Below are positions 19,074-28,323 of a stretch of DNA of 64,000 nucleotides, piece after piece (the first letter of the stretch is position 1; each line of letters opens with the position of its first letter). The stretch spans positions 1 through 64,000 of the forward strand of contig NZ_CAKKMV010000008.1 in assembly GCF_918697865.1 (NCBI RefSeq), written 5' to 3'. Under the pieces are notes generated by a model, which was not told where the DNA came from, did no database searches, and worked only from the letters and a program-made list of their open reading frames with translations. Source of the stretch: Massilia sp. Bi118 (GTDB lineage Bacteria > Pseudomonadota > Gammaproteobacteria > Burkholderiales > Burkholderiaceae_D). Made by a program: the position numbers and the translations under genes.

Positions 19074-21356
19074 ATGAGCTGGATTTCGGCCCTTCCTTTC
19101 CCGCCGCGGCGCGCCGCTGCCTTCTCCGCCCTCGTCGCCGTGGCCGCGGGGCCGTTGTATGCGCAGACCGCGCCCGCCGGCTCGCGCGCGGACGACCAGG
19201 ACCAGCCCACGACCATGAGCGCCGAGGAGTTCACCGGCCGCCCGGACCGTGAGCTGAACATGTTCCGCAAGGTGGAAGTCACGCGCGGCGCCACCGGTAT
19301 CACCGCCGACACCGCCTGCTACCGCCAGGTCGAAGACGAAGTCACGGCCCAGGGCCACATCACGATGTGGCGCTTCGGCGACCGCTACAAGGGCGACGCC
19401 CTGCAGCTGAACCTGGAAACCGGCAAGGGCTGGGTGCTGAATCCGGCCTACCATTTGCAGATGAATAACGGCCAGGGCAAGGCCAAGCGCATCGATTTCC
19501 TGGGCGAGAACCAGGCCCTGGTACTGGACGGCACCTACAGCACCTGCGAAGGCCCGGATCCGGACTGGTACCTGAAATCCAGCACCCTGAACCTGGACAG
19601 CGGGCGCGACGTCGGCACCGCCGGCAAGACCATCATCTATTTCAAGGACGTGCCCATCCTCGGCACCCCGGCCTTGTCCTTCTCGCTGTCCGGCGCGCGC
19701 CGCTCGGGCTGGCTGCCGCCTTCGATCGGCACCGGTTCCAAGGGCGCGGCCGAAGTCATGGTGCCGTACTACGTCAACATCGCGCCGAACCGCGACCTGA
19801 CCCTGTACCCGCGCTATATCTTCAACCGCGGCCTGCAGATGGGCGCCACCGGCCGCTACCTCGGCGAGACCTCGCGCGGCCCCTACAGCGGCGAGACCCA
19901 CCTCGAGCTGCTGCCGAACGACCGTGTGGCCAAGCGCGACCGCTGGTGGGTGGACACCCTGCACAGCCAGGTGCTGGCGCCGGGCTGGAGCTTCGGCTGG
20001 AACGCGCACGCGGCCTCCGACAACGAATACCCGTCCGACTTCTCGCGCACGGTGGCGGCCAGCGCCGAGCGCCAGCTGCTGCGCGAGCTGCGCACCGACT
20101 ATTCCGGCCATTACTGGAGCCTGAACGCACGCGTCCAGAGCTACCAGGTGCTGCAGGACCCGGCCTCGCAGGACCCGAACAACCCGAACGCGGCCCTGCT
20201 CACGGTGGCGCGTCCCTACGACCGCCTGCCGCAGATTAACTTCCACGCCGGCCGCTACGACGTGCTGGGCGGTTTCGACTGGGCGGTGGACGCCGAGCTG
20301 GTGCGCTTCTCGCACCCGACCGAGACCTTCGTGCAGGGTAACCGCGCCAACCTGGTGGGCCAGGTCAGCTATCCCGTGGTGCGCCCGGGCTGGTTCATCA
20401 CGCCCAAGGCGATCCTGCATGCGACCCAGTACGACCTCGACAACAACATCGATCCGGCGACGAACCTGCAGCGCAACAAGATCTCGCGCGTGCTGCCGAC
20501 CGTGTCCCTGGACAGCGGCCTGATCTTCGAGCGCCAGAGCTCGCTGTTCGGCGGGAATTCGACCCAGACCCTGGAGCCGCGCCTGTTCTACGTGCGCACG
20601 CCGTACAAGGACCAGGGCGCGATCCCGAACTTCGACACCGCGGTGGCGGGCTTCAACTACGCCCAGCTGTTCACGGAAAACCGCTTCGTCGGCGCCGACC
20701 GGGTGTCGGACGCCAACCAGCTGACGGCGGCCGTGGTTTCGCGCTTCATCGAGTCCAACGGCGCCGAGCGCCTGCGCCTGGTGGTCGGCAACCGCTATTA
20801 TTTCAGCGATCCGAACGTGCGCCTGAACAGCGCCGAAACGCTGAACGTGACACGTTCCGACGCGCTGCTGGCTGCCTCCGGCCGCATTTCCGAGACCTGG
20901 GCCTTCGACAGCGGCGTACAATACGACGCGCAGAGCCGCAGCCTGTACAGCATGAACTACGGGGTGCAGTGGAATCCTGCGCCGATGAAGGTGCTGAATC
21001 TCGAGTACCGTTACCAGCGCGACGCCCTCGGCTTTGCCAGCGGTTTCCGGAATGCCGACGTGTCGGGCCAGTGGCCGCTGTCGCGGCGCTGGTATGGGGT
21101 GGCGCGCGCCAGCTATTCGGTGCGCGACCGCAAGCTGCTCGAGGGCCTCGTGGGCCTCGAGTACAAGGCGGACTGCTGGATTTTCCGGCTGGGCGCGCAG
21201 CGCTTCGTGACCGCGCTGCAGACCACCTCGACGCCGATCTTCTTCCAGCTCGAGCTGAATGGTCTGTCGCGCCTGGGCTTCGGCAACCCGCTGGAAACCT
21301 TTAACAAGAGCATCCCGGGCTACACCCGGCTGAACACCAACGTCGGCCGCCCTTGA
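19074..21356 (+). CDS. lptD: LPS-assembly outer-membrane protein LptD
   Basis: This is a 760-residue protein. The signal peptide ends GPLYA-QTAP. The periplasmic LptA-like domain (about residues 60-190) contains GITADTACYRQVEDEVTAQG. The C-terminal 26-strand barrel domain begins about residue 220 (GWLPPSIGTGSKGAAEVMVPYYVNIAPN is split across the junction) and ends near KADCWIFRLGAQRF. Three Cys are visible (TAC, STC, ADC), enough for the disulfide that activates LptD. With LptE, encoded at 35.6 kb, it inserts LPS into the outer leaflet. The ATG at 19074 opens the signal peptide; an in-frame GTG at 18990 is less likely. Confidence 0.97.
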   Translation: MSWISALPFPPRRAAAFSALVAVAAGPLYAQTAPAGSRADDQDQPTTMSAEEFTGRPDRELNMFRKVEVTRGATGITADTACYRQVEDEVTAQGHITMWRFGDRYKGDALQLNLETGKGWVLNPAYHLQMNNGQGKAKRIDFLGENQALVLDGTYSTCEGPDPDWYLKSSTLNLDSGRDVGTAGKTIIYFKDVPILGTPALSFSLSGARRSGWLPPSIGTGSKGAAEVMVPYYVNIAPNRDLTLYPRYIFNRGLQMGATGRYLGETSRGPYSGETHLELLPNDRVAKRDRWWVDTLHSQVLAPGWSFGWNAHAASDNEYPSDFSRTVAASAERQLLRELRTDYSGHYWSLNARVQSYQVLQDPASQDPNNPNAALLTVARPYDRLPQINFHAGRYDVLGGFDWAVDAELVRFSHPTETFVQGNRANLVGQVSYPVVRPGWFITPKAILHATQYDLDNNIDPATNLQRNKISRVLPTVSLDSGLIFERQSSLFGGNSTQTLEPRLFYVRTPYKDQGAIPNFDTAVAGFNYAQLFTENRFVGADRVSDANQLTAAVVSRFIESNGAERLRLVVGNRYYFSDPNVRLNSAETLNVTRSDALLAASGRISETWAFDSGVQYDAQSRSLYSMNYGVQWNPAPMKVLNLEYRYQRDALGFASGFRNADVSGQWPLSRRWYGVARASYSVRDRKLLEGLVGLEYKADCWIFRLGAQRFVTALQTTSTPIFFQLELNGLSRLGFGNPLETFNKSIPGYTRLNTNVGRP

Positions 21357-21389
21357 GCGGTCTGGCCATGGACAACTAGAAACCCTGAA

Positions 21390-22802
21390 ATGAGTGCTTC
21401 CCTGAATATGCGTACTACCCGTTTGCATCAAGTCAAGCTGGCCGCAGTGCTCCTGTGCGCCATCGCAGCCGGCGACGTCCTGGCCCAGGCCACCACGGCG
21501 CCCGCCGCTCCTGCCGCGGCGAAGCCGTCCACCGGTTTCCTGCCGCCGGCATCCAGCAACGCCAAGGTCATCGACTCCGTCTACGTCATCGTCAACGACG
21601 AGGTCATCACCAAGCGCGAAGTCGACAACCGCGTCAACGAGATCACGCAGCGCCTGAAAGCGCAGAACGCCCAGCTGCCCGACGCGGACGACCTGCGCCG
21701 CCAGGTGGTCGAAGCCATGATCACCGAGCGCGCCCAGCTCCAGCTCGGCAAGGAATACGGCATCCGCGTCTCCGACATCGAACTCGACCGCGCCATCGGC
21801 CGCATCGCCGAATCGCAGAAGATGAGCGTGCAGGACATGCGCAACCAGATGGAAAAAGAGGGCATGACCTTCGCCCAGTTCCGCGAGCAGATCCGCAACG
21901 AGATCATCATGCAGCGCCTGATCGACCACGAAGTCGATGCCAAGATCCAGGTCTCGGACGCCGAGATCGACACCTACCTGGCCGCCGAGAAAGCCGCCGC
22001 GGCCGACCGCGTCGAAGTCGACCTGTCGCAGATCCTGGTGCGCATCCCGGAAAACGCCTCGCCCGAGCAGATCGCGGCGCGCAAGGCGCGTGCCGACGAG
22101 GTCGCGCGCCAGCTGCGCACCGGCGCCGATTTCGCCAAGATGGCCGCCACCTATTCCGATTCGCCGGACGCCCTGCAGGGCGGCGCGGTGGGCTGGCGCG
22201 ACCCGAACCGCCTGCCGGTTACCTTCGCCAGCGAGCTGGTGAAGCTGAAGCCGGGCCAGGTGACGCCGGTACTGCGCACCAACGTCGGCTTCCACATCCT
22301 GAAGGTCAACAACGTGCGCAAGCCGGAAGCCGCGCAGGAAGCCGCAGCCGGCGCCGCCGTGACGCAGACCCACGCCCGCCACATCCTGCTGAAAGTGACC
22401 CCGACCCAGACCGAAGCGGACGCCCGCAAGAAGCTGCTCGACCTGAAGGCGAAGATCGAGGGCAAGCAGGCGACGTTCGAAGACCTGGCGCGCCAGAATT
22501 CGCAGGACAGCCTGGCCTCGAAGGGCGGCGACCTGGGCTGGGTCGAACCTGGCGATGTCCCTGACGAACTGGCGGCCGCGATCAATGGCCTGCAGCCGGG
22601 CCAGGTTTCGGACCCGATCAAGACCCCGTTCGGCCTGCACATCGTGCAAGTGGTCGAGCGCAAGACCCAGGACACCTCGAAGGACAAGGAACGCGCGATG
22701 GCGCGCCAGGTGCTGACCGAGCGCAAGCGCCAGGAAGCGATGGAAGACTGGGCCCGCCAGACCCGCGACCGCGCCTACGTCGAGTTCCGCGAGGACAAGT
22801 AA
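21390..22802 (+). CDS. surA: Periplasmic chaperone / peptidyl-prolyl isomerase SurA
   Basis: This is a 470-residue protein with a signal peptide ending AAGDVLA-QATT. The SurA N-terminal domain is KVIDSVYVIVNDEVITKREV. It has two parvulin domains: the first contains VDLSQILVRIPENASPEQI with GWRDPNRLP, the second ARHILLKVTPTQTEADARKK with GDLGWVEPGDVPDEL. SurA escorts outer-membrane proteins such as LptD to the Bam complex. It lies 33 nt after lptD. A second ATG 18 nt downstream (MRTTRLHQ) is an alternative start; neither has a strong ribosome site. Confidence 0.96.
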   Translation: MSASLNMRTTRLHQVKLAAVLLCAIAAGDVLAQATTAPAAPAAAKPSTGFLPPASSNAKVIDSVYVIVNDEVITKREVDNRVNEITQRLKAQNAQLPDADDLRRQVVEAMITERAQLQLGKEYGIRVSDIELDRAIGRIAESQKMSVQDMRNQMEKEGMTFAQFREQIRNEIIMQRLIDHEVDAKIQVSDAEIDTYLAAEKAAAADRVEVDLSQILVRIPENASPEQIAARKARADEVARQLRTGADFAKMAATYSDSPDALQGGAVGWRDPNRLPVTFASELVKLKPGQVTPVLRTNVGFHILKVNNVRKPEAAQEAAAGAAVTQTHARHILLKVTPTQTEADARKKLLDLKAKIEGKQATFEDLARQNSQDSLASKGGDLGWVEPGDVPDELAAAINGLQPGQVSDPIKTPFGLHIVQVVERKTQDTSKDKERAMARQVLTERKRQEAMEDWARQTRDRAYVEFREDK

Positions 22803-22805
22803 GCA

Positions 22806-23864
22806 ATGAATCATCCGGGCCCACGTCCCACGCTGGCGGTCACGGTCGGTGAGCCGGCCGGGATCGGCCCGGAGATTGCGATCCGCGCCGCCTGGGCCTT
22901 GCGCGAGCAGGCCAGGTGCGTGCTGGTCGGCGACGCCGCCTTCCTCTCGCTGACGGCCAGCCTGATCGACCCGGCTATCCGCCTGTCGGGGCTCTCCACC
23001 ATGGCGCTGCGCCACAGCGGGCTGCCGCACTTCGGCCCTGCCACCATTCCCGTGATCGACGTGCCGCTCGAAGCCCACGTGACGCCGGGCCGGCTCGACG
23101 CCGCCAACGGCCGCGCGGTGCTGGCCACGCTCGACCTGGCGATCGAAGGCTGCCAGGCCGGCTGGTTCGACGCCATCGTCACCGCACCGCTGCAGAAGAG
23201 CACGATCAACGATGCCGGCATCGCGTTTTCCGGCCACACGGAATACCTGGCCGAGAAGACCGGTACGAACAAGGTGGTGATGATGCTGGCCGGCTCATTA
23301 CAAGCTGAACCTTCGGGACCGGATCGGCCGTATTTACGGGTGGCGCTGGCCACCACCCATCTACCTTTGAAAGACGTGCCGGCCGCGCTCACGCGCGAGA
23401 CCCTGGACCAGGTGCTGGACATCCTGCACGCCGACCTGCGCGGCAAGTTCGGGATCAAGGCGCCGCGCATCCTGGTGACCGGCCTGAATCCGCACGCCGG
23501 CGAGAACGGCTACCTGGGGCGTGAAGAGATCGACGTCATCACGCCGGCACTGGAAGCGGCGCAGGCGCGCGGCATCGACGCCCGTGGCCCGTATCCGGCC
23601 GACACCCTGTTCCAGCCCAAGTACCTGCAGGACGCCGACGCCGTGCTGGCGATGTACCACGACCAGGGCCTGCCCGTGCTCAAGCACGCCACCTTCGGGC
23701 GCGGCGTCAACATCACGCTGGGCCTGCCCCTGATCCGCACCTCGGTCGACCACGGCACCGCGCTGGACCTGGCGGCCCAGAGACTTGGCCTGGCCGATTG
23801 CGGCAGCATGGAAGAGGCGATCCGCGTCGCCCTGTCCATGGTCCGCGCCCGAGCAACAACCTAA
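22806..23864 (+). CDS. pdxA: 4-hydroxythreonine-4-phosphate dehydrogenase PdxA
   Basis: This is a 352-residue enzyme of vitamin B6 synthesis. It begins [20 protein letters not shown], the family signature. Metal-binding His residues lie in [17 protein letters not shown] and [33 protein letters not shown] ends the conserved core. It oxidises 4-phosphohydroxy-L-threonine with NAD(P). It lies 3 nt after surA; surA-pdxA-rsmA is a standard proteobacterial operon. Confidence 0.96.
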   Translation: MNHPGPRPTLAVTVGEPAGIGPEIAIRAAWALREQARCVLVGDAAFLSLTASLIDPAIRLSGLSTMALRHSGLPHFGPATIPVIDVPLEAHVTPGRLDAANGRAVLATLDLAIEGCQAGWFDAIVTAPLQKSTINDAGIAFSGHTEYLAEKTGTNKVVMMLAGSLQAEPSGPDRPYLRVALATTHLPLKDVPAALTRETLDQVLDILHADLRGKFGIKAPRILVTGLNPHAGENGYLGREEIDVITPALEAAQARGIDARGPYPADTLFQPKYLQDADAVLAMYHDQGLPVLKHATFGRGVNITLGLPLIRTSVDHGTALDLAAQRLGLADCGSMEEAIRVALSMVRARATT

Positions 23865-23873
23865 GAAGAATTC

Positions 23874-24650
23874 ATGAAACACGTAGCCCGCAAGCGCTTC
23901 GGCCAGAACTTCCTGACCGACGCCCACGTCCTCAGCGACATCATCGACGCCATCGGCCCGCGCCGCGGCGAAACCATGGTCGAAATCGGCCCCGGCCTGG
24001 CGGCGATGACCGCGCTGCTGCTCAAGGAACTCGACCACATGCACGTGGTCGAACTGGATCGCGACCTGGTGGCGCGCCTGGAAAAGGCCTATCCGCGCGA
24101 GCGCCTGACGGTGCACTCCGGCGACGCCCTGAAATTCGATTTCGGTTCGATTCCGGTCCCGGAAGGGAAGAAGCTGCGCGTGGTCGGCAACCTGCCGTAC
24201 AACATCTCGAGCCCGCTGCTGTTCCACCTGGCGGACTTCACCCACCTGGTCGAGGACCAGCACTTCATGCTGCAGAAGGAAGTGGTCGAGCGCATGGTGG
24301 CCGAGCCGGGCACCAAGGCCTACAGCCGCCTGTCCGTGATGCTGCAATGGCGCTACGACATGGCGATGATGTTCGTGGTGCCGCCCACCGCCTTCGATCC
24401 GCCGCCGCAGGTCGATTCGGCGATCGTGCGCATGGTGCCGACCAGGCGCCAGCTGCCGGCCGACGCCGCCACGCTGGAAGCGGTAGTGGCCAAGGCCTTC
24501 TCGCAGCGCCGCAAGGTCATCAAGAATTGCGTGGCGGGGATGTTCACCGAGGCCCAGCTGGTCGAGGCCGGCATCGATCCGGGCGCCCGCCCGGAAGCGG
24601 TGGGCCTGGAGCAGTACGTGGCGCTGGCCAACCTGCTCAAACCAGCATAA
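23874..24650 (+). CDS. rsmA: 16S rRNA dimethyladenosine transferase RsmA (KsgA)
   Basis: This is a 258-residue protein. ARKRFGQNFLTD opens the family; MVEIGPGLAAMTALLL is the SAM motif and VVGNLPYNISSPLLF is the catalytic NLPY motif. The C-terminal FSQRRKVIKNC binds rRNA. It dimethylates A1518 and A1519 of 16S rRNA (E. coli numbering) late in small-subunit assembly. It is the last gene of the lptD operon and is followed immediately by a dRS3-like palindrome. Confidence 0.97.
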   Translation: MKHVARKRFGQNFLTDAHVLSDIIDAIGPRRGETMVEIGPGLAAMTALLLKELDHMHVVELDRDLVARLEKAYPRERLTVHSGDALKFDFGSIPVPEGKKLRVVGNLPYNISSPLLFHLADFTHLVEDQHFMLQKEVVERMVAEPGTKAYSRLSVMLQWRYDMAMMFVVPPTAFDPPPQVDSAIVRMVPTRRQLPADAATLEAVVAKAFSQRRKVIKNCVAGMFTEAQLVEAGIDPGARPEAVGLEQYVALANLLKPA

Positions 24651-24681
24651 CGTCGTCCCCGCGCAGGCGGGGACCCAAGTT
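24651..24681. repeat. dRS3-like palindrome, single unit
   Basis: CGTCGTCCCCGCG followed by GGCGGGGACCCAAGTT is one half of the long form. It begins one base after the rsmA stop and ends 3 nt before the stop of the convergent gene, filling the whole gap. Confidence 0.75.
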
Positions 24682-24683
24682 CC

Positions 24684-25502
24684 CTACAACTTCCCTTCCC
24701 AGTAACGGCGCGCGCCCTCGAAAGCCCGCGCCCCAGCCTTCCTCCCCAGCTCCTCCCCGGCCGAGCCGGCGAGCTCGAAGCGTGTATCGCCCCGCTTTTC
24801 ACACTTGAACCGTCGGATCACCTCGCTCGTTGCCGCGCCAAGGCTGCCCTGGATGGCCAGGGTCCCGGCCTCGGCCAGCGCGTTGGCGAGCGCGAAGAAC
24901 AGGCGCACGTCCTGGTCGTCGCTGTAACCGTCGTGTTCGGACAGCAGGTGGGCCGGCAGGAACCAGCGTCCCGGCGCCGGCTCGATCACCGGGGGCATAG
25001 CCTGTGGCGACGCCAGGCCCGCATTGCCGACCAGCCCGCCCGGCCGGCCCGCGCCCTCGTGCCGGCAGAAGGCGCGCATGGCGGCTGCCTGGCCGCGGCC
25101 GATGCCGGCCGGGCTCAACGGCCCGCCGCCCGCCGCCGGGTCCAGGCCCAGGCTGGCCATCCTGGCGTCGAAGGCCGCCTGCTGCGCCGGGAACAGGTCG
25201 CCGAGAACACGCCAGGCCGCGTGGCTCATGGCCGCCGCACGGCTGTCCGCGCGCCGTTCGGCGGCCGGGAGCCGCACTGCGACCCCGTGCGCGGTCTGGC
25301 GCGCCGTGTCGTCATAGGCGGCCCAGGCGTTGTACATGCAGGTGTGCAAGGCCGCCAGCGTGCGCGCCGCCGGCGCCGGCCCAGGTTGCGCCTTGCGGAC
25401 CGCCTGCAAGGCCAGCCGGTTCCAGCCGAGCACGGTGCCGGCCATGCCGGCGGCTGCATCCGCACCTTCGGATTCAAGTTTTAGAAAGTTCTCCCGCCTC
25501 AT
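24684..25502 (-). CDS. Shortened vanadium-haloperoxidase-like protein without catalytic core
   Basis: This is a 272-residue protein. The first half, GTVLGWNRLALQAVRKAQPG then ARTLAALHTCMYNAWAAYDD, resembles the N-terminal helical domain of vanadium-dependent haloperoxidases. DVRLFFALANALAEAG matches a mid-protein helix of that family, and the end (GEELGRKAGARAFEGARRYW) matches its extreme C-terminus. The phosphatase-like vanadate pocket (Lys, Arg, SGH, His) that normally lies between is not found, and length is under half of usual. No signal peptide is visible. It is either a degenerate enzyme or a small structural homologue. The start has GGAGG just upstream. Confidence 0.65.
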   Translation of the reverse strand: MRRENFLKLESEGADAAAGMAGTVLGWNRLALQAVRKAQPGPAPAARTLAALHTCMYNAWAAYDDTARQTAHGVAVRLPAAERRADSRAAAMSHAAWRVLGDLFPAQQAAFDARMASLGLDPAAGGGPLSPAGIGRGQAAAMRAFCRHEGAGRPGGLVGNAGLASPQAMPPVIEPAPGRWFLPAHLLSEHDGYSDDQDVRLFFALANALAEAGTLAIQGSLGAATSEVIRRFKCEKRGDTRFELAGSAGEELGRKAGARAFEGARRYWEGKL

Positions 25503-25696
25503 TTCGCCTCCGCATTTGTGCCGCCGTCGAGTATGGCGAGCACGGGCGTGCTGGCTGTTGATCGTTCTCGGTTTTTGGCGATCCATGACGCGTTTTTTGC
25601 AGTTCGTCGCAGTGCGCTGGAAGGCAAGGGCGCGGGCGCCTACAGTGACACCATCGAAAGACAAAACGCAACGCCTTCACCCCGAGGAGAACCGAA

Positions 25697-25891
25697 ATGA
25701 ACGTCATGAAAAACATGGAAGCGATCTTCCTGGCAGCCGCCTTCCTGACCGGTGTCACCAGCGTCGCCAGCGCCGCCAGCGAGAGCGCACGCGTGCGCCA
25801 GGAAGCCCAGCTGTCGGTCCAGGGGCAGAAGATGGCAGTGGTGGTGGTGACGGCGAAGCGCCTGACCGCCGCCGAGAAGGCAGCGCTGTAA
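25697..25891 (+). CDS. Small secreted protein, unknown function
   Basis: This is a 64-residue ORF with GAGGAG upstream of its ATG. Residues 1-27 form a signal peptide (FLAAAFLTGVTSVASA-AS). The mature part of about 38 residues contains QKMAVVVVTAKRLTAAEKAAL. A terminator-type hairpin follows 27 nt later. Good ribosome site, signal peptide and terminator support a real gene. I do not recognise a family. Size suggests a periplasmic peptide or the remnant of a larger exported protein. Confidence 0.6.
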   Translation: MNVMKNMEAIFLAAAFLTGVTSVASAASESARVRQEAQLSVQGQKMAVVVVTAKRLTAAEKAAL

Positions 25892-25911
25892 TTCCTGCGC
25901 CTGCACAAGGC

Positions 25912-25941
25912 GAAAAAAAAGCCCGCTGTTGAGGCGGGCTT
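25912..25941 (-). terminator. Intrinsic terminator, probably bidirectional
   Basis: Stem AAGCCCGC (25919-25926) / GCGGGCTT (25934-25941) with a 7-nt loop. On the minus strand it is followed by a run of U (the A-tract 25913-25920 on the plus strand). It ends the leftward lipoprotein transcripts and can also stop the small rightward gene. The rest of the 25892-26078 gap is AT-rich and holds nothing I can name. Confidence 0.8.
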
Positions 25942-26078
25942 AAATCCAATTCTTTTCTGAGGAGAGTTGGAGGAGACAGGAAGCAGTATGCTGCGTTACA
26001 GCATATGCGTCCAATTTTCGTTTCAAATATTTGATATAAGCAACGAAGATATCTCCATCGAAACTACTGCTTTCCTGC

Positions 26079-26771
26079 TCAGGCGTTCTTGACGCAGGTA
26101 ACCTTGACTTCCTTGTTGCCGCCTTTTGCTTCCAGCGCGTCGTTCATGACGCCGGTACCGTTGGCAACGCTGCAGGTGTAGCCGGTTGGCTGGGTCAGCA
26201 CGGTCACGCCGAAGCTGGTGCCATAGGGAACCGGCGACAGGGCAAACGCCAGCGGCGTGGTCGTGGTGGCAGTGCTGGTCAGGGTGATCTGGCTGTTGCT
26301 GCCGTTGATCAGCGTGACGCTGGCGGTGGACGATTCCAGGCCCGTGACCGTGCCGCTCAGTTCGTACGACAGGATCGCGCAGGTGTAGAACACTTCGATC
26401 GCCGGCGTACGCGCCGATTCGAGCGAAGCGGTCTGGCCTGCGGTGCCGTATTCGCGCGGGTAGCCATTGGTCTGGCAGTTCTGGTGCGCCGGCTGCGAGC
26501 CGCCGCCGCTGGCGGTGCCGCCCTTCGGGATCACGTTATAGTAGGTGCCGTAGTCGAGACCGTTGGGGAAGCTCAGGACGACGCTGTCGCCGGCCTTGGC
26601 GGGCGGGCTCACGGCCAGTTCCTGGCCATTGGTGGTCAGGATCAGGCCCGGATACTGCACGCCGGCGACCGTCACCTTGACTGGATAGGTCTCCTTGCCG
26701 CCGCCGCCGCAGGACGCCAGGACCAGGGAGGAAGCCAGGACCAGGGCCGGGCGCACGAGGTGGAACTTCAT
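26079..26771 (-). CDS. Lipoprotein with TQP...TC surface module (paralogue 1)
   Basis: This is a 230-residue lipoprotein. The lipobox LASC-GGGG follows a hydrophobic leader of about 20 residues. Two related modules follow: VTVAGVQYPGLILTTNGQEL at the start, and FGVTVLTQPTGYTCSVANGT near the end, a unit common in proteobacterial surface proteins. Several Cys (QNCQTNG, YTCAIL, YTCSV, VTCVK) suggest disulfides. It is 18 nt downstream of a paralogue (26790-27398) with the same architecture, so this is a tandem duplication with divergence. Function unknown; location probably periplasmic or outer membrane. Confidence 0.82.
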   Translation of the reverse strand: MKFHLVRPALVLASSLVLASCGGGGKETYPVKVTVAGVQYPGLILTTNGQELAVSPPAKAGDSVVLSFPNGLDYGTYYNVIPKGGTASGGGSQPAHQNCQTNGYPREYGTAGQTASLESARTPAIEVFYTCAILSYELSGTVTGLESSTASVTLINGSNSQITLTSTATTTTPLAFALSPVPYGTSFGVTVLTQPTGYTCSVANGTGVMNDALEAKGGNKEVKVTCVKNA

Positions 26772-26789
26772 ACTTTACTCTCCAGATGA

Positions 26790-27398
26790 TTAGGTCTTGG
26801 GACCGCAGGTGACGACCGGCGCGGTGCTCGGGCCGGTGGCGGTCATGGTGCCGCTGCCGCCGCTGATGGCGCAGGTTTGCGTATCCGGCTGGGTCAGGAT
26901 GGTGACGCCGTAGGGGCCGTCTTCCGGCACCTTGGCCATCGGCACGGTGACTGCGGCGCCGGCATTTGCCGTTACCGGCTGCTTGTCGGAGCCGTTCACC
27001 AGCACCAGGCCGGCGCCGGTCAGGCCGTTGACGGTCACGCCCAGGTCGTGGGTCTTGATGGTGCAGAATACCGACGGCACGGTGGTATAGACCGTGTAGT
27101 AGTTGGCGCGGGCCTTGCCGTTGCTGACAGTGCATTTTTCCACGTTCGACGGCACGGTCTTGGCGACGATGTTGAATTCGTCGTCGGTCGACAGGTATTT
27201 CGTGAACAGGACGCTGCCGGCGCCGGCCGGGACGGCGATTTCTTCGCCATTGCCTTCGTTACGCAACACCAGGCCGTCTTTGGTTACGCCACCGGCAATC
27301 GATACGGTCAGGGGCAGGTCGCCATCGCCGCCGCCGCAGGCGGACAGGCCAAGCGCGCATGCCAGCGCAGCGCCGGCATACAGGATCGAACTCTTCAT
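26790..27398 (-). CDS. Lipoprotein with TQP...TC surface module (paralogue 2)
   Basis: This is a 202-residue lipoprotein. The lipobox LSAC-GGGDGD follows the leader MKSSILYAGAALACALG. It contains VSIAGGVTKDGLVLRNEGNG near the start and YGVTILTQPDTQTCAISGGS near the end, aligned with the same modules in the neighbour. It is first in the leftward pair; GGAGATTCT precedes the ATG. Longer in-frame starts upstream lack a ribosome site. Function unknown. Confidence 0.82.
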   Translation of the reverse strand: MKSSILYAGAALACALGLSACGGGDGDLPLTVSIAGGVTKDGLVLRNEGNGEEIAVPAGAGSVLFTKYLSTDDEFNIVAKTVPSNVEKCTVSNGKARANYYTVYTTVPSVFCTIKTHDLGVTVNGLTGAGLVLVNGSDKQPVTANAGAAVTVPMAKVPEDGPYGVTILTQPDTQTCAISGGSGTMTATGPSTAPVVTCGPKT

Positions 27399-27569
27399 AG
27401 AATCTCCGTTGGACGGGATGGCGCACGGAAATCCGGCGGCACCGCTGAGTAGAATATAACCCGACATTTTAGAGCATTTGCCAAGCCGCAGCGTCATTTG
27501 CCTTTGTATCACGGTGTAACCACGTCTGCATATCGTTGATTTTCATGGCCGGCCTCGCTATCCTTGACT

Positions 27570-28283
27570 ATGACCTCGACCCGCCCCGCATGGCCCAAAG
27601 CCATCCTGTTCGACCTGGACGACACCTTGTGGCCGATCGCCCCGGTGATCCTGCAGGCCGAGCAAACCCTTTACGCCTGGCTGCGCGAGCACGCGCCGCG
27701 CGTGGCCCAGCAGTTCACCATCGACAGCATGCGCCAGGCGCGCCTGGAGCTGCTGGCGCAGCGCCCGGAATTCCAGGTCGACCTCGGTAAGTTGCGCCGC
27801 GTCTGCCTGATCAACGCTTTCGAGACGGCCGGCGAGGATGCCGCCAAGGTGGAGCTGGCGATGGCCGAGTTCTTCGCCGCGCGCAATGCCGTGGTGCCTT
27901 ACGACGACGTGCTGCCCGGCCTGCTGCGCCTGAAGGGGCGGGTGCTGCTGGGCGCGATCACGAACGGCAATGCCGACCTGCGCACCATCGGCCTGGAGCA
28001 TCATTTCAAGGCCTGGGTGTCGGCGCCCCAGCTGGGCGTGGCCAAGCCCGACCCGGCGATCTTCCTGGCCGGTTGCAGGGCGGTGGGCGTGGCGCCATGG
28101 GATGCGGTGTATGTCGGCGACGACGTCCTGCTCGACGTCCAGGGCGCGCAGGACATCGGCATGCGCGGCGTGTGGATGAACCGGAACGGCAGCAGCAAGC
28201 ACCTCGAGCACGGCGTCGAGCCGGATGCGATCGTGCGCAACTTCGACGAACTGCTGGATTGGCTCAAGCGCGAGCACGCATGA
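27570..28283 (+). CDS. HAD-superfamily hydrolase (subfamily IA)
   Basis: This is a 237-residue phosphatase-type protein. Motif I is ILFDLDDTLW with the nucleophile Asp; motif II is GAITNGNAD; motif III/IV is GVAKPDPAIF and VYVGDDVLLDVQGAQ. The helical cap between motifs I and II is consistent with subfamily IA (YjjG/phosphoglycolate-phosphatase-like). Substrate is not visible. The ATG at 27570 was chosen over a TTG six bases earlier. It is read toward hrcA, 40 nt downstream. Confidence 0.9.
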   Translation: MTSTRPAWPKAILFDLDDTLWPIAPVILQAEQTLYAWLREHAPRVAQQFTIDSMRQARLELLAQRPEFQVDLGKLRRVCLINAFETAGEDAAKVELAMAEFFAARNAVVPYDDVLPGLLRLKGRVLLGAITNGNADLRTIGLEHHFKAWVSAPQLGVAKPDPAIFLAGCRAVGVAPWDAVYVGDDVLLDVQGAQDIGMRGVWMNRNGSSKHLEHGVEPDAIVRNFDELLDWLKREHA

Positions 28284-28323
28284 TGACTCCCCAGCCGCTT
28301 AGCGAACGTGCATAATGTGAACC

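Noticed and set aside
19032..23237. A 1401-codon open frame antisense to lptD-surA-pdxA
   Set aside because: It is a GC-bias shadow: composition is dominated by Ala, Arg, Gly, His, with no domain, while the sense strand encodes three certain genes.
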